Below, piece by piece: positions 1 to 8,998 of a DNA stretch of 64,000 nucleotides (positions within the stretch are counted from its first letter, which is position 1; every line of letters begins with the position of its first letter). Under the pieces are notes generated by a model. That model searched no databases. It was not told where the DNA came from and saw only the letters and a list, made by a program, of their open reading frames with translations. Origin of the DNA: Variovorax paradoxus (lineage in GTDB: Bacteria; Pseudomonadota; Gammaproteobacteria; Burkholderiales; Burkholderiaceae_C); the NCBI RefSeq assembly GCF_030811855.1, contig NZ_JAUSRN010000003.1:124001-188000 (forward strand). Direction: 5' to 3'. The position numbers and the translations under genes were made by a program.

Positions 1-235
1 CATCCTGAGCCTCACGCCCGACGTGGCCACCGCGCGCCGCATGGCGATGGTGTGGGGCGTGCATGCGGTGCTGGTCGATGACGTGCACGACGTGGCCGAG
101 ATGATCGAGTGCGCCTGCCGCATTGCGTGCACCGAAGGCTTCGCGAATGTGGGCAACGACGTGGTGGTGGTGGCTGGCCTGCCGTTCGGTCTCTCGGGAA
201 CGACGAACCTGCTGCACGTCGCGCGCGTACCCTAG
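1..235 (+). CDS. pyk: Pyruvate kinase, C-terminal end (partial)
   Basis: The reading frame is open from the window edge (first complete codon at base 2) to the TAG at 233-235, giving 77 residues. They match the C-terminal (allosteric) domain of pyruvate kinase: a TARRMAMVWGVHAV stretch, a helix with ACRIACTEGFANVG, and the hallmark end VVVVAGLPFG followed by GTTNLLHVARVP. The enzyme converts phosphoenolpyruvate and ADP to pyruvate and ATP in the cytoplasm. The catalytic barrel lies outside the window. The next gene starts 65 bp downstream on the same strand. Confidence 0.9.
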   Translation, partial: ILSLTPDVATARRMAMVWGVHAVLVDDVHDVAEMIECACRIACTEGFANVGNDVVVVAGLPFGLSGTTNLLHVARVP

Positions 236-300
236 GCGGCATTCGCGCGGGGCGTGGCGCGCAGTACGATGCCCGCTCGATTGCAGCAACTTTTTTCCGA

Positions 301-1230
301 ATGAAGCACGCGACCCTGCGCCAGTTGAAAGTGTTTGAAGCGGTGGCGCGCTTGCTGAGCTTCTCGCGCGCGGCGGAAGAGCTGCACCTCACGCAGCCGG
401 CCGTGTCCACGCAGGTGCGCAAGCTCGAAGAGCACGCGGGCAATGCGCTGTTCGAGCAGTTCGGAAAGAAGATCTACCTGACCCCCGCGGGCACCGAGCT
501 GCTGCAGATCAGCCGCGCCATCATCCAGCAATTCGAGGCGGCCGAGAATGCGATGTTGCAGTTCAACGGCGTCTCGGGCGGCAAGCTCAACGTGGGCGTG
601 ATCAGCGCGGGCGACTACTTCTTTCCGCGCCTCTTGGTGGAGTTTGCAAGTCGGCACCGCGGCGTGACGCTGAACTTCACGGTGCACAACCGCGAAGGGC
701 TCATGACGCACATCGCGGAGAACCTCACCGACCTGGCAATCATGGTGCGCCCGCCGACCGACCTGGACACCATCAACCAGCCGTTTGCGCCGCATCCCTA
801 CGTGATCGTCGCGGCGCCCAACCATCCGCTGGTAGGCGTGCCGAGAATCCCGTTGAAGCGGCTGATGCGCGAGCCCTTCGTGGTGCGCGAGAAGGCCTCG
901 GACACCTGGCATTCGATGGAAGAGGGCTTCGGCGGCGACCTCAGCGGCATCAACATCGCGATGGAGATCCGCAGCACCGAAACCATCAAGCAGGCGGTGA
1001 TCGCGGGCATGGGCGTGAGCTTCGTGTCGGCGCACACCATCAGCCAGGAAACCCGCGCCGGCAGCCTCCGCGTGCTCGACGTGGAAGGCTTTCCGTTGAT
1101 GCTCAACTGGTACGTGGTGCACCGCCGCAACAAGCGGCTGCCGCCGGTGGCGCAGGCCTTCAAGGACTTTCTGCTCACCGACGGGCCGGCGCTCATCTCG
1201 CAGATCGTGCCCTTCGACTCGGGGGCTTGA
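301..1230 (+). CDS. LysR-family transcriptional regulator, CbbR-like
   Basis: 309 residues, the normal LysR length. An N-terminal winged helix-turn-helix (about residues 1-60, with SRAAEELHLTQPAVSTQVRKL as recognition region) is followed by a two-lobed effector domain from about residue 90. A frame upstream is open, but MKHATLRQLKVFEAV is where LysR homology begins, so I start at 301. No good ribosome binding site is visible before it. Sequence style (GKLNVGVISAGDYFFPRLL, HNREGLM) resembles CbbR-type regulators of carbon fixation, but no cbb gene is in view, so the target is unknown. It lies just downstream of pyk. Confidence 0.85.
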   Translation: MKHATLRQLKVFEAVARLLSFSRAAEELHLTQPAVSTQVRKLEEHAGNALFEQFGKKIYLTPAGTELLQISRAIIQQFEAAENAMLQFNGVSGGKLNVGVISAGDYFFPRLLVEFASRHRGVTLNFTVHNREGLMTHIAENLTDLAIMVRPPTDLDTINQPFAPHPYVIVAAPNHPLVGVPRIPLKRLMREPFVVREKASDTWHSMEEGFGGDLSGINIAMEIRSTETIKQAVIAGMGVSFVSAHTISQETRAGSLRVLDVEGFPLMLNWYVVHRRNKRLPPVAQAFKDFLLTDGPALISQIVPFDSGA

Positions 1231-1261
1231 AAAATAAAGGAAGGTGCATGGCGCACCTTCC
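1231..1261 (-). terminator. Intrinsic terminator for the small minus-strand gene
   Basis: A perfect 9-bp inverted repeat (GGAAGGTGC at 1239-1247, GCACCTTCC at 1253-1261) with a 5-nt loop. Read on the minus strand the stem is followed by TTTATTTTTC, a good U-rich tail. It sits just downstream of the 52-residue gene at 1287-1445. Confidence 0.75.
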
Positions 1262-1286
1262 GAGCGGAGGCGGACCCCCTGGACGA

Positions 1287-1445
1287 TCAGCGGGCGCGTG
1301 CGCCGGCGGAACGCTTCAGCGCGGCGCGCGCGGCCTTGGCGAAGATCACGATCGGCATGGCTGCGATGAGCCCGCGCAGGGTCTCGTTGCCGGCCAGCGA
1401 AGCGGTGTTCTTGAGTGCGTTGGAATTCACTGCGGTGTTGTTCAT
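1287..1445 (-). CDS. Small hypothetical protein (52 aa) with own promoter and terminator
   Basis: A 52-residue reading frame starting MNNTAVNSNALKNTASL and ending in a basic tail (AARAALKRSAGARAR). The middle (LRGLIAAMPIVIFA) is a short hydrophobic stretch that could dip into a membrane. No family is recognised. Three things support it as a real gene. GGAG lies about 9 nt before the ATG. A consensus-like promoter (TTGCCT, 17 bp, TATAAT) lies just upstream. An intrinsic terminator lies just downstream. A longer in-frame start further upstream would lie beyond the promoter and is not used. Confidence 0.6.
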   Translation of the reverse strand: MNNTAVNSNALKNTASLAGNETLRGLIAAMPIVIFAKAARAALKRSAGARAR

Positions 1446-1479
1446 TGAGCGCTCCGGAAAGTTGAGAAGACTGAGGGTG

Positions 1480-1508
1480 ATTATAGGGTTTACCCCTAAT
1501 TCAGGCAA
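1480..1508 (-). promoter_or_regulatory. Sigma-70 promoter of the small gene at 1287-1445
   Basis: On the minus strand, TTGCCT (complement of 1503-1508) and a perfect TATAAT (complement of 1480-1485) are separated by exactly 17 bp. The spacer and -35 box also contain a hairpin-like pair, GGGTTT at 1486-1491 and AAACCC at 1507-1512. Transcription would start near 1473, giving a leader of roughly 28 nt. Confidence 0.7.
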
Positions 1509-1677
1509 ACCCCTCTTGCCCTGCGTGCCACTGCGCCAAACAGTCGGCGGGCACGCAGAAATCCGTTCGCATCCGCACGCGATTCGGCGGCCTTCAAAGA
1601 CACGAATCGACACATGCCACACATGCATTCCCCGCTCGAAAAATCATGGGTCATCGAGAGGCCGAGGTTGGTGGGAA

Positions 1678-1693
1678 CTTGACTGCGGTCAAG
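1678..1693. promoter_or_regulatory. Palindromic operator candidate upstream of the OxlT-like transporter
   Basis: CTTGAC-TGCG-GTCAAG is a perfect 6-4-6 inverted repeat in the 444-bp gap between the small gene and the transporter gene at 1890. Nothing else in that gap looks coding. The position, about 200 bp before the transporter start, suits a repressor or activator site, but no regulator is assigned. Confidence 0.35.
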
Positions 1694-1889
1694 AGCTTTT
1701 GAAGCGCGAGGTCCGACAGTCGTTCACGCGCGGAAAGCAGGGTGGTTCGGCTGCCGATGCGCATCGATTGCATGGCGTTCAGCGCGGCATTCTTCGCGCT
1801 TCGTCTGATGTGCCAATCACTCGACTGACCGGGCCGCGTACCGACATCGTCGGACCTCCAACACACAACATGAAGACAAAGGACAACCC

Positions 1890-3215
1890 ATGACTCGGCC
1901 AACGACCTCGATCGCCGGTTCCACACCGGCGATGTACTCCCCGGCGGGAACCCACGGCGCCACGGCAACCCGATCGGAGACCTACCGATGGGGCCAGTTG
2001 CTAATCGGCATCGTGTGCATGGCGATGATTGCCAACCTGCAGTACGGCTGGACGCTCTTCGTCAATCCGATCGCCGAGAAACATGGCTGGAGCCGCGCCG
2101 CGATCCAGGTGGCCTTCACGATCTTCGTGCTCACCGAAACATGGCTCGTGCCCATCGAGGGTTATCTTGTCGACCGCTTCGGCCCGCGTCCTGTGGTGCT
2201 GGTGGGCGGCATTCTTTGTGGCCTGGGCTGGGTGATCAACTCCTTCGCCAACACGCTGCCGCTGCTCTACATTGCGGCGGCCATCGGCGGCATTGGTGCG
2301 GGCGCCGTTTACGGCACCTGCGTGGGCAATGCGCTCAAGTGGTTCCCCGATCGGCGCGGCCTTGCGGCGGGCATGACGGCGGCAGGCTTTGGTGCGGGCT
2401 CGGCGCTGACCATCATCCCCATCTCCGCGATGATCAAGTCGAGCGGCTACGAGTCGGCGTTTCTCTACTTTGGCATTGGGCAGGGCCTGATCGTCTTCCT
2501 GCTGGCCTGGGCGCTCACCCGCGCACCCGACCATGCCAAGAGCTCGAACAGCCGCAACGTGCAGCAGTCGCAGCGCGACTACGCGCCCTCCGAGGTGCTG
2601 CGCTCGCCCGTCTTCTGGGTGATGTATGCAATGTTCGTGATGGTGGCCGCGGGCGGGTTGATGGCCACGGCCCAGCTCGCACCGATCGCGCAGGACTTCA
2701 AGATCATGGACGTGCCCGTCAACATCATGGGCCTGGTGCTGCCGGCGCTGACTTTTGCACTCGCGATCGACCGCGTGCTCAACGGGCTCACGCGGCCCTT
2801 CTTCGGCTGGGTGTCCGACAAGATCGGGCGCGAGCAGACGATGTTCATCGCATTCGCGCTCGAATCGGTGGGCATCCTGATGCTCTATCACTACGGCCAC
2901 AACCCGATCCTCTTCGTCGTGCTCACGGGCATCGTGTTCTTTGCCTGGGGCGAGATCTACAGCCTCTTTCCATCGACCTGCGCCGACACCTTCGGCTCCA
3001 AGTACGCGGCATCGAACGCCGGCATGCTCTACACCGCCAAGGGCACGGCCTCTTTGCTGGTGCCGCTGTCGAGCGTGCTCGCCGCAGCCACGGGCAGCTG
3101 GCAGGCCGTGTTCATTGCAGCGAGCGCGGTCAATGCGGCCGCGGCGCTCATGGCGTGGTTCGTCCTGCGCCCGATGCGCCGCAAGCACATCGAGCAGAGC
3201 CGGCTTTCCCAGTAG
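1890..3215 (+). CDS. MFS transporter, oxalate/formate antiporter type
   Basis: 441 residues with about 12 predicted membrane segments after a polar N-terminal tail of about 30 residues. The MFS loop signature is seen as GYLVDRFGPRPVVLVGG after segment 2. The helix-1 region (MIANLQYGWTLFVNPI) and the paired GAGAVYGTCVGNALKWFPDRRG stretch are typical of the OxlT branch, which exchanges oxalate for formate or moves other monocarboxylates across the inner membrane. The substrate cannot be fixed from sequence. The ATG at 1890 follows an AAAGGA-like box. It stands alone between two regulators; the LysR gene at 3597 may control it. Confidence 0.85.
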   Translation: MTRPTTSIAGSTPAMYSPAGTHGATATRSETYRWGQLLIGIVCMAMIANLQYGWTLFVNPIAEKHGWSRAAIQVAFTIFVLTETWLVPIEGYLVDRFGPRPVVLVGGILCGLGWVINSFANTLPLLYIAAAIGGIGAGAVYGTCVGNALKWFPDRRGLAAGMTAAGFGAGSALTIIPISAMIKSSGYESAFLYFGIGQGLIVFLLAWALTRAPDHAKSSNSRNVQQSQRDYAPSEVLRSPVFWVMYAMFVMVAAGGLMATAQLAPIAQDFKIMDVPVNIMGLVLPALTFALAIDRVLNGLTRPFFGWVSDKIGREQTMFIAFALESVGILMLYHYGHNPILFVVLTGIVFFAWGEIYSLFPSTCADTFGSKYAASNAGMLYTAKGTASLLVPLSSVLAAATGSWQAVFIAASAVNAAAALMAWFVLRPMRRKHIEQSRLSQ

Positions 3216-3243
3216 CAGTTAGCTGCCAACGCCGCGCCGACGC

Positions 3244-3480
3244 TCAGCGCAGGCCGATGCGCGCGGCGCGCGAGCGCAGCAGTTCGGCCTGCTGCGGATC
3301 GATGGCTTCGATGTTGTCGGCCGCGACTTGCAGCGCACGCATCTGCTCCACCTCGTTGATGATCTTGTTCGGGCTCAGCAGGGCATCCACAAGCATCAGC
3401 GCCTCGTCGAAAAGTGCCTTGAATGCATCGGCAAGACTTTCGGTGGGGCCGGCATGGAATGGCTCACGAAGGGTAGGCAT
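3244..3480 (-). CDS. Hypothetical protein (78 aa)
   Basis: A 78-residue mostly helical, acidic-to-neutral protein (for example LADAFKALFDEALMLVDALL and IEAIDPQQAELLRSRAARIG). It has no signal peptide, membrane segment or metal motif, and I do not recognise a family. It is convergent with the transporter gene and divergent from the LysR gene at 3597. Codon use is like its neighbours, which supports a real gene over a chance frame. Confidence 0.6.
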   Translation of the reverse strand: MPTLREPFHAGPTESLADAFKALFDEALMLVDALLSPNKIINEVEQMRALQVAADNIEAIDPQQAELLRSRAARIGLR

Positions 3481-3596
3481 CGATCAACTCCTGTTGCTTT
3501 GATGCCTTCATCTTCGGCGCGCGTTCGCTACAAGTAAAACGATATTAATTGCCAGTTGGGTGCAAAAATAATGCACTCAAAAAAGCGGGATGCGGC

Positions 3597-4466
3597 ATGG
3601 ACATCAACCTCGCCCGAACCTTTCTCGAGATCGTCGACACACGCAGCTTCCAGCGCGCAGCGCAGCGGCTGCACGTGACGCAAACGTCGGTGAGCGCACG
3701 GGTGCGAACGCTCGAAGAGCTGCTGGGGCGGCCCCTCTTCGTGCGCAACAAGGCAGGCGCGGTGCTGACCGCGGCGGGCGAGCAGTTCCTGCCGCACGCC
3801 ACCATGCTGGTCCAGGTGTGGGAGCGTGCTCGGCATCAGGTCGCGGTGCCGAGCGGGAGCCGCGCCGTGCTCGCCATCGGATGCGAGATCAGCCTTTGGG
3901 ATCCGCTGCTGCTGCAGTGGCTGCTCTGGATGCGCAGCGCGGCGCCGCAGCTGGCCATTCGCACGGAGGTCGGCTTTCCGCATGACCTGCTCGACAAGGT
4001 GGCCGCGGGCGTGCTCGACATTGCCATTGCTTACGCACCGCAGCAGCGGCCCGGGCTGCGCGTGGAACTGCTCATCGAGGAGAAGCTCGTCATGGTCACC
4101 ACCGCAGAGCACCCGCGCGTGCCGCGGCCGGCGGACTACGTGTATGTGGACTGGGGCCCGGAGTTTGCGGTGCAGCATGGCCTCGCGTATCCGGAGCTCT
4201 CGAATGCCGCGGTGAGCGCGGGCCTGGGCCCGCTCGGCCGTGAATACCTGCTGGCGGCTGGCGGCACCGGCTACTTTCGGCATGACGTGGTGCGCAGCCA
4301 TCTGGAGTCGGGCCGGCTGCGCCGCGTGCCCGACACGCCGGAATTTCTCTACCCTGCCTACGCGGTGTATGCGGTGGGGGCGGACAGCGCCATCGTGGAC
4401 CCTGCGCTCGAGGGCTTGAGGCAGGTCGTCAGGGCCAAGCCCGAAGAAGCGCGAGAAGGGGCGTGA
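3597..4466 (+). CDS. LysR-family transcriptional regulator
   Basis: 289 residues. The helix-turn-helix covers about residues 1-60 (MDINLARTFLEIVDTRSF, then AAQRLHVTQTSVSARVRTLE), followed by a substrate-binding-like effector domain. The frame is open upstream to 3549, but the LysR family begins at MDINLARTF, so I start at 3597. It probably regulates a neighbour such as the transporter at 1890 or the 78-residue gene. Its stop codon lies inside a short 9-bp tandem repeat. Confidence 0.85.
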   Translation: MDINLARTFLEIVDTRSFQRAAQRLHVTQTSVSARVRTLEELLGRPLFVRNKAGAVLTAAGEQFLPHATMLVQVWERARHQVAVPSGSRAVLAIGCEISLWDPLLLQWLLWMRSAAPQLAIRTEVGFPHDLLDKVAAGVLDIAIAYAPQQRPGLRVELLIEEKLVMVTTAEHPRVPRPADYVYVDWGPEFAVQHGLAYPELSNAAVSAGLGPLGREYLLAAGGTGYFRHDVVRSHLESGRLRRVPDTPEFLYPAYAVYAVGADSAIVDPALEGLRQVVRAKPEEAREGA

Positions 4467-4497
4467 GAAAGGTGAGAAACGTGAGAAACGTGAGAAG
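4463..4497. repeat. 9-bp tandem repeat, about four copies
   Basis: GTGAGAAAG followed by GTGAGAAAC twice and a partial GTGAGAAG. The first copy overlaps the stop codon of the LysR gene. Probably a replication-slippage repeat between convergent genes. Confidence 0.6.
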
Positions 4498-4503
4498 AGG
4501 CCG

Positions 4504-4806
4504 TCAGACGGCCAGCATGTGCCTTGCGCGCTCCACGCGTTGCTGGTGCGACTGGAGCAGCGACTCGTAGTAGAGGCACAGCGGCATGGCGATGAACACC
4601 ATGCCCGCGACGTAGATGATCAGGCTCATCAGCGGAAAGTCGTCGCCTCCCCAATAGGGTATGGACGCCACCGCGGCGCCGGTTGCGATGATTGCAATGA
4701 CGCACTGCAATGCAGTGCGCAAGAACGTGGTTCGCGAGTAGCCCGGCGGGTCGTACTTCTGACGGTCCAGTGGGGAACACTCGCCCTTGTCTCCATCATC
4801 GTGCAT
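4504..4806 (-). CDS. Small inner-membrane protein (100 aa), unknown function
   Basis: 100 residues: a charged N-terminus (MHDDGDKGECSPLDRQKYDP), two hydrophobic segments at about residues 30-50 (LQCVIAIIATGAAVASI) and 58-78 (PLMSLIIYVAGMVFIAMPLC), and a basic C-terminal tail with HQQRVERARHM. No family is recognised. It follows tamB on the same strand with a 74-bp gap and may be a late member of that run. Confidence 0.6.
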   Translation of the reverse strand: MHDDGDKGECSPLDRQKYDPPGYSRTTFLRTALQCVIAIIATGAAVASIPYWGGDDFPLMSLIIYVAGMVFIAMPLCLYYESLLQSHQQRVERARHMLAV

Positions 4807-4880
4807 CGTCGTTCCTTGTTAGAAGGGCGCTGACGATTCTTATCCCGTGAACTACCGCGGTCAAGGCGGCAGACCCCACC

Positions 4881-7800
4881 TCAGTCGTACTTCAAGGTGT
4901 AGATCAGGTCGAGCCCGCTGGTCTGCCCGGCCTGCCCACGCAGCGTGAGCCGCTGTGTCAGGTCGTAGAAGATGAAGATCGTGCCGAAGGTGCCGCCCAC
5001 GCTGCGTTCGTAGGTGAGATAAAAATCCTTCGACAGCCGCTTGCCGAGCGTCACTGCCGACTCGCGCAGGTCGCCGCCGTTGCCAGGCCCCTTGAAGCCG
5101 AGTTCATCGAGTCCGAAGCGGCTTGCCAGGCTGCCGCCGCTCCCGCCCTTGCTGACATGGCCGATCAACGCAAGAGCCGCCTGCTGCAGCAGTGCCGATT
5201 CGCCGCCGCTGGTGGCCGAGGCGCGGCCCAGCACCACCCACGACAGCGTTTCCGCATCGGACAGCGCGGGCTCGGAGTAGAGCTTGACGCGCGGCGACTG
5301 CGCGGTACCCGTGATCTGCACGCCGGCGCGTTGCGAGATGTTGGGCCGGATCGCGAGGATGTCGAGCGAGGGATTGTCGAACGGCCCGTTGAAGCGGGCC
5401 ACGCCAGTCTGCACGTCGAGCTGCTGGCCGTAAGCGCGGTACTGGCCCTTCACGGTCTTGACTTCGCCAGTGATGCGCGGCGGCGCATTGAGCTTGGTGC
5501 TTCGGATTTCGACCTCGCCTTCGAGCCGCGTGGTGATGCCGCGCCCCTGCACCGCAAAGTCGTCGCCAAGATTGAAGTCCACCGCGATGTCGGGCGGCTT
5601 CGCGGTCTCCGGCCGGGCAGCGCGCGCTTCGTTGCTCGCGGCGTCGCGCTGCGCCTGCTCGGCCGCTTCGCGGTCCTTGGCGGCCGAGCGCACGACAACG
5701 TCGGTGCCCAGGCTCGGCGCGGTTTCATCGGGCAGGATGATCACTGCGCGGTCGGTCTTGAGCTTGCCCCGCACGCTGAACTGGCCGCCCTCGAGCCGGG
5801 CCTGCAGGTTGCCCGAGAGCGTGATCTGGCGGTCGGTGCGCACCAGCACGCGCAGTGCGCGCAGGTCGGCTTGCAGCGCCATGCGAATGCCGGTGCCTGA
5901 TGGGCTCGGGGCACCGGCCGCGCTCCAGCCGATGTTGCCGCGTGCGGACAGAGAGCCGCCATCGGTATTGGCCAGGCTGGCCGCTGTGCTTCGGTTGCCG
6001 CTCTGGCCCGCGATGCGCGCGGTGCTGCCGGTGCCGCCCTTGAGCGTGAATTCGGTGATCTCGACACTGGTACCCGTGAGTGTGGCGCGCAGGCGGCCGT
6101 CGCGCAGATCCAGCCCTTCGACAGGCGCGCGCAGCGCGAGCTTGTCGGCGCCCAGCGTGCCGTTCCAGCGCGGCGTGGCGCGGTTGCCCGATAGTGCGGC
6201 ATCGGCGTCCAGCGTACCTGCGACGCGCCAGCCGGGCGGCGCCAGCATCGACCACACGCCCAGGTTCGGCAGCGTAGCCTTGATGTTGCCGGCCAGCGGC
6301 GCATCGGCTGCCCACTGCCAGCCCTCGCCGCGCTGCTGCATGCGCGTGTTGAGCTGGGCGTCGATCTTGCCCGCGCGTTCGCTGTCCCAGGCCAGCGTGG
6401 CGCGCACCGCATCGGCTTGCGCATCGAGCCGCAGTTCGGCCTGGCGCAAACCGGCGGGCGTGCTGGGTGCGGCTGCTCCGCCGGCCGCGCTCGAGTTCAT
6501 CGTGCGCTCGCTGGCCGTGCCGGTGCCGCGGCTCGTGATGCGCGTGACCAACGCGGCCTCGCCGGCCTGCACGCGGATGTCGCCGCTCTGGCGCGCGAGC
6601 CGCGCATGGGCGCGCAGCGTGTCGCCGGCGTCGATGTCCCAGTCGCCGTCGAACATGAGGTCGCCGCTTACGCCCAGTTCATTGAAGGTGGTGCTGGCGC
6701 CGAAAGCCTCGGCCCATGCCATGGGAAGGCCTTGCAGCTTGCCTTTGGACTGCATGCGAAACGCCTGGTTGGGCGCCACGCCGCTGCGAGTGAAGCGCAG
6801 CGGCTGCCATTCGATGCGAACGGTACCGGGTGCCGGTCCGCGCAGGCTGGCCGTGGCTGCGGAGGCTTCGACATCCAGGCGGCTCGAGGTGCCGCTTCCG
6901 CTGGTCTTGATGGCGGCGGTGACTTCGCGGCCGAGCTCCAGGGTCCAGGGGGCGGCGGCGATGCCAAAACGCGCGCTGTCCTGGGCTTGCAGGCGCAGGC
7001 TGGCGAGCGCGGCGCGCCAGTGGTTGGGACCCGCAAGGCCACCGCTCGCGCGTGCATCGACCGTGAGCTTCTGCGTGCCGGTTGTGGCTTCGCCCTGCAG
7101 CGCGAGCGTCGCCTCAGCCAGGCTGCCGGCGAGGTCCGCACGCAGGTCCTTCAGCTGCACCGTGGTGGCGGCCGCTGTTTCGCCGTTGCCGTTGACGGCA
7201 GGCATGTGCAGTTCGAGCTGCGGCACACCGAGCGACCCCTTCAGACTCGGCTCCGCGATGCCGCGCTGCGCCGGAGCGGCAGGGTTCTCGAGCCGGCGCT
7301 GGATGGTCTGCCAGCCGCCCTGCCAACTCGCGTCGAGCCGCGCGGAGCCCTTGGCGCTCTTGCCCGCAAACACCTTCGACAGCTCGGGCAGGCCTTCGAT
7401 CCAGCGCTGCACGGCGTCGGCATCGTCGATGCGTGCCTTGATGTCGCCGCCCCCTTGCGCCGGTGCGATGCGGCCTTCGAGTTGCGCGCTGCCGCCAGGC
7501 AGCGACAGGTCGAGCTTGCCGCTCGCGGCCTGCTCGGCCACGCGCACCTGAAGCTTGCCCTCGATGCTGGCGCCTTCGGCCTGCACGCGCAGCGTACGCA
7601 GGTCCAGCACCTGGTTCTTCCACTGTCCCTGGGCCAGTACGCGGTCGAGGCCGAAGCCGGGCATCGCCTTGCTGCCGGCGCCACCCGCGGCGCGGAGCGC
7701 CACGTCGAAGCCGATCGTGTCTTCGCGCTGCTGTGCCGTGGCCGTGCCGCTGATCGGCGCACCCGAAAGCTCGCTGTGCAGCAGGCCCGCCCGCACACCG

Positions 7801-8984
7801 CGCACGTTGGCGCGCACTTGCCATGGCGCGGGGACGGGGCTCCAGCGGCCCTCGGCTTCGATGCGGCCGCCGCCCACACCCAGCAAGGCTTGGGGAATGA
7901 TCCAGTTGGTGCCGTCGAAACCCACGCGTGCCTGGACGTCTTCGAGCGGCAGCGCGCCCTTGTCCCACGGGCCGGGCACCGCGTTGCGGATGCTCGCCGA
8001 GGCCTGCCACGCGGTGGGGCCGGTGGCCGAATCGGGCTGCAGTTCAACCGTTCCGGTGAGACGTGTCTTCGGAGCGCCGGGCCAGAGCGTGGCCGCATCG
8101 ACGTTGCGAAGGTCGGTCTTGGCATCGATGACTGGCTGCGGCAGCCATGGCGCGACATTGGCTTGCAGCTTGGCTTCCATGGGCGCCTCGGCGTTGGGCT
8201 CAGAGGGCTTCAGCTCGGCGGCGATCTGCAGCCGCGCATCGGCGCCCGCGAGCTTGCCCTTGATCGCGGCCTCGGCTAGCACGTCGATGCTGCGGCCTTC
8301 GGCCAGCGGCGCCTTCACGCGGCCATTCAGCGTGGCGTCGAGCGCCATCGGCGCGGGACCTTGGAGCTTCACGCGCGCGCTGTAGTGGCCTTCGGCAATA
8401 TCGACGCCCTTGACCTCCAGGTGATGCTCCGCGGCGGTATAGCGGTAGCTGCCCGTGAGCTGATTCGCCTGCAGTGCCGGCGGACCGGACCAGCGCACTT
8501 CGTCGATGCGAAACGGCAGGTCGACTTCGATGGGCAGCGCGAGCTGTTCGAGCGGCTCGGTGGGCGTGTCGCTCGGCGGGCCGCGGCGTTCAATGAGAAG
8601 CTGTGCCGCATGCACCTCACCCAATTGCAGCTTGCGCTGGAACAGCGGCCCAAGCTGCCAGCCGATGTCTGCGTCATGCACCTCGACGGCCAGCTTCTCG
8701 CTTTGCCAGCGCAGCCGGCCGATGCGCCCGCCCGTGCGCAGCGAACCCGTGACATCGCGGCTTTCAAGCGACTGGCCGGCAGGCAGGTAGAGCGCGACCC
8801 TGGCCAGCGCGAAGGCCAGCGACTGGTTGGAGCCGAGCCACCACCATGCGCCCGCGCCCACAACGAGCACCAGCGCCAGCAGGCCCCCGACCGTCCAGCC
8901 GAACGCACGCAGCGCGCGCCGCGTACGCGAACGCCGTGCGCGCGGCGCGGCTTCTTGGGGCTGGGGTTCGGCGTCTGTCTGCAT
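4881..8984 (-). CDS. tamB: TamB, translocation and assembly module inner-membrane component
   Basis: 1367 residues, in the usual range for TamB. A single N-terminal anchor (WTVGGLLALVLVVGAGAWWWLG, about residues 30-50) follows an Arg-rich cytoplasmic tail. The rest is a very long beta-rich, low-complexity periplasmic region, and the end is the conserved TamB (DUF490) domain with GEVKTVKGQYRAYGQQLDVQ and RPNISQRAGVQITG, finishing LIYTLKYD. TamB spans the periplasm and works with TamA to insert outer-membrane proteins or move lipids. The frame is open far upstream into tamA, but MQTDAEPQPQ precedes the anchor and lies 14 bp after the tamA stop, so I start there. Confidence 0.9.
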   Translation of the reverse strand: MQTDAEPQPQEAAPRARRSRTRRALRAFGWTVGGLLALVLVVGAGAWWWLGSNQSLAFALARVALYLPAGQSLESRDVTGSLRTGGRIGRLRWQSEKLAVEVHDADIGWQLGPLFQRKLQLGEVHAAQLLIERRGPPSDTPTEPLEQLALPIEVDLPFRIDEVRWSGPPALQANQLTGSYRYTAAEHHLEVKGVDIAEGHYSARVKLQGPAPMALDATLNGRVKAPLAEGRSIDVLAEAAIKGKLAGADARLQIAAELKPSEPNAEAPMEAKLQANVAPWLPQPVIDAKTDLRNVDAATLWPGAPKTRLTGTVELQPDSATGPTAWQASASIRNAVPGPWDKGALPLEDVQARVGFDGTNWIIPQALLGVGGGRIEAEGRWSPVPAPWQVRANVRGVRAGLLHSELSGAPISGTATAQQREDTIGFDVALRAAGGAGSKAMPGFGLDRVLAQGQWKNQVLDLRTLRVQAEGASIEGKLQVRVAEQAASGKLDLSLPGGSAQLEGRIAPAQGGGDIKARIDDADAVQRWIEGLPELSKVFAGKSAKGSARLDASWQGGWQTIQRRLENPAAPAQRGIAEPSLKGSLGVPQLELHMPAVNGNGETAAATTVQLKDLRADLAGSLAEATLALQGEATTGTQKLTVDARASGGLAGPNHWRAALASLRLQAQDSARFGIAAAPWTLELGREVTAAIKTSGSGTSSRLDVEASAATASLRGPAPGTVRIEWQPLRFTRSGVAPNQAFRMQSKGKLQGLPMAWAEAFGASTTFNELGVSGDLMFDGDWDIDAGDTLRAHARLARQSGDIRVQAGEAALVTRITSRGTGTASERTMNSSAAGGAAAPSTPAGLRQAELRLDAQADAVRATLAWDSERAGKIDAQLNTRMQQRGEGWQWAADAPLAGNIKATLPNLGVWSMLAPPGWRVAGTLDADAALSGNRATPRWNGTLGADKLALRAPVEGLDLRDGRLRATLTGTSVEITEFTLKGGTGSTARIAGQSGNRSTAASLANTDGGSLSARGNIGWSAAGAPSPSGTGIRMALQADLRALRVLVRTDRQITLSGNLQARLEGGQFSVRGKLKTDRAVIILPDETAPSLGTDVVVRSAAKDREAAEQAQRDAASNEARAARPETAKPPDIAVDFNLGDDFAVQGRGITTRLEGEVEIRSTKLNAPPRITGEVKTVKGQYRAYGQQLDVQTGVARFNGPFDNPSLDILAIRPNISQRAGVQITGTAQSPRVKLYSEPALSDAETLSWVVLGRASATSGGESALLQQAALALIGHVSKGGSGGSLASRFGLDELGFKGPGNGGDLRESAVTLGKRLSKDFYLTYERSVGGTFGTIFIFYDLTQRLTLRGQAGQTSGLDLIYTLKYD

Positions 8985-8998
8985 CGATGGGGCGCGCG

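Noticed and set aside
5157..8385. Long plus-strand frames opposite tamB and tamA
   Set aside because: Antisense shadows of GC-rich genes; the minus-strand products have clear TamA/TamB domains.
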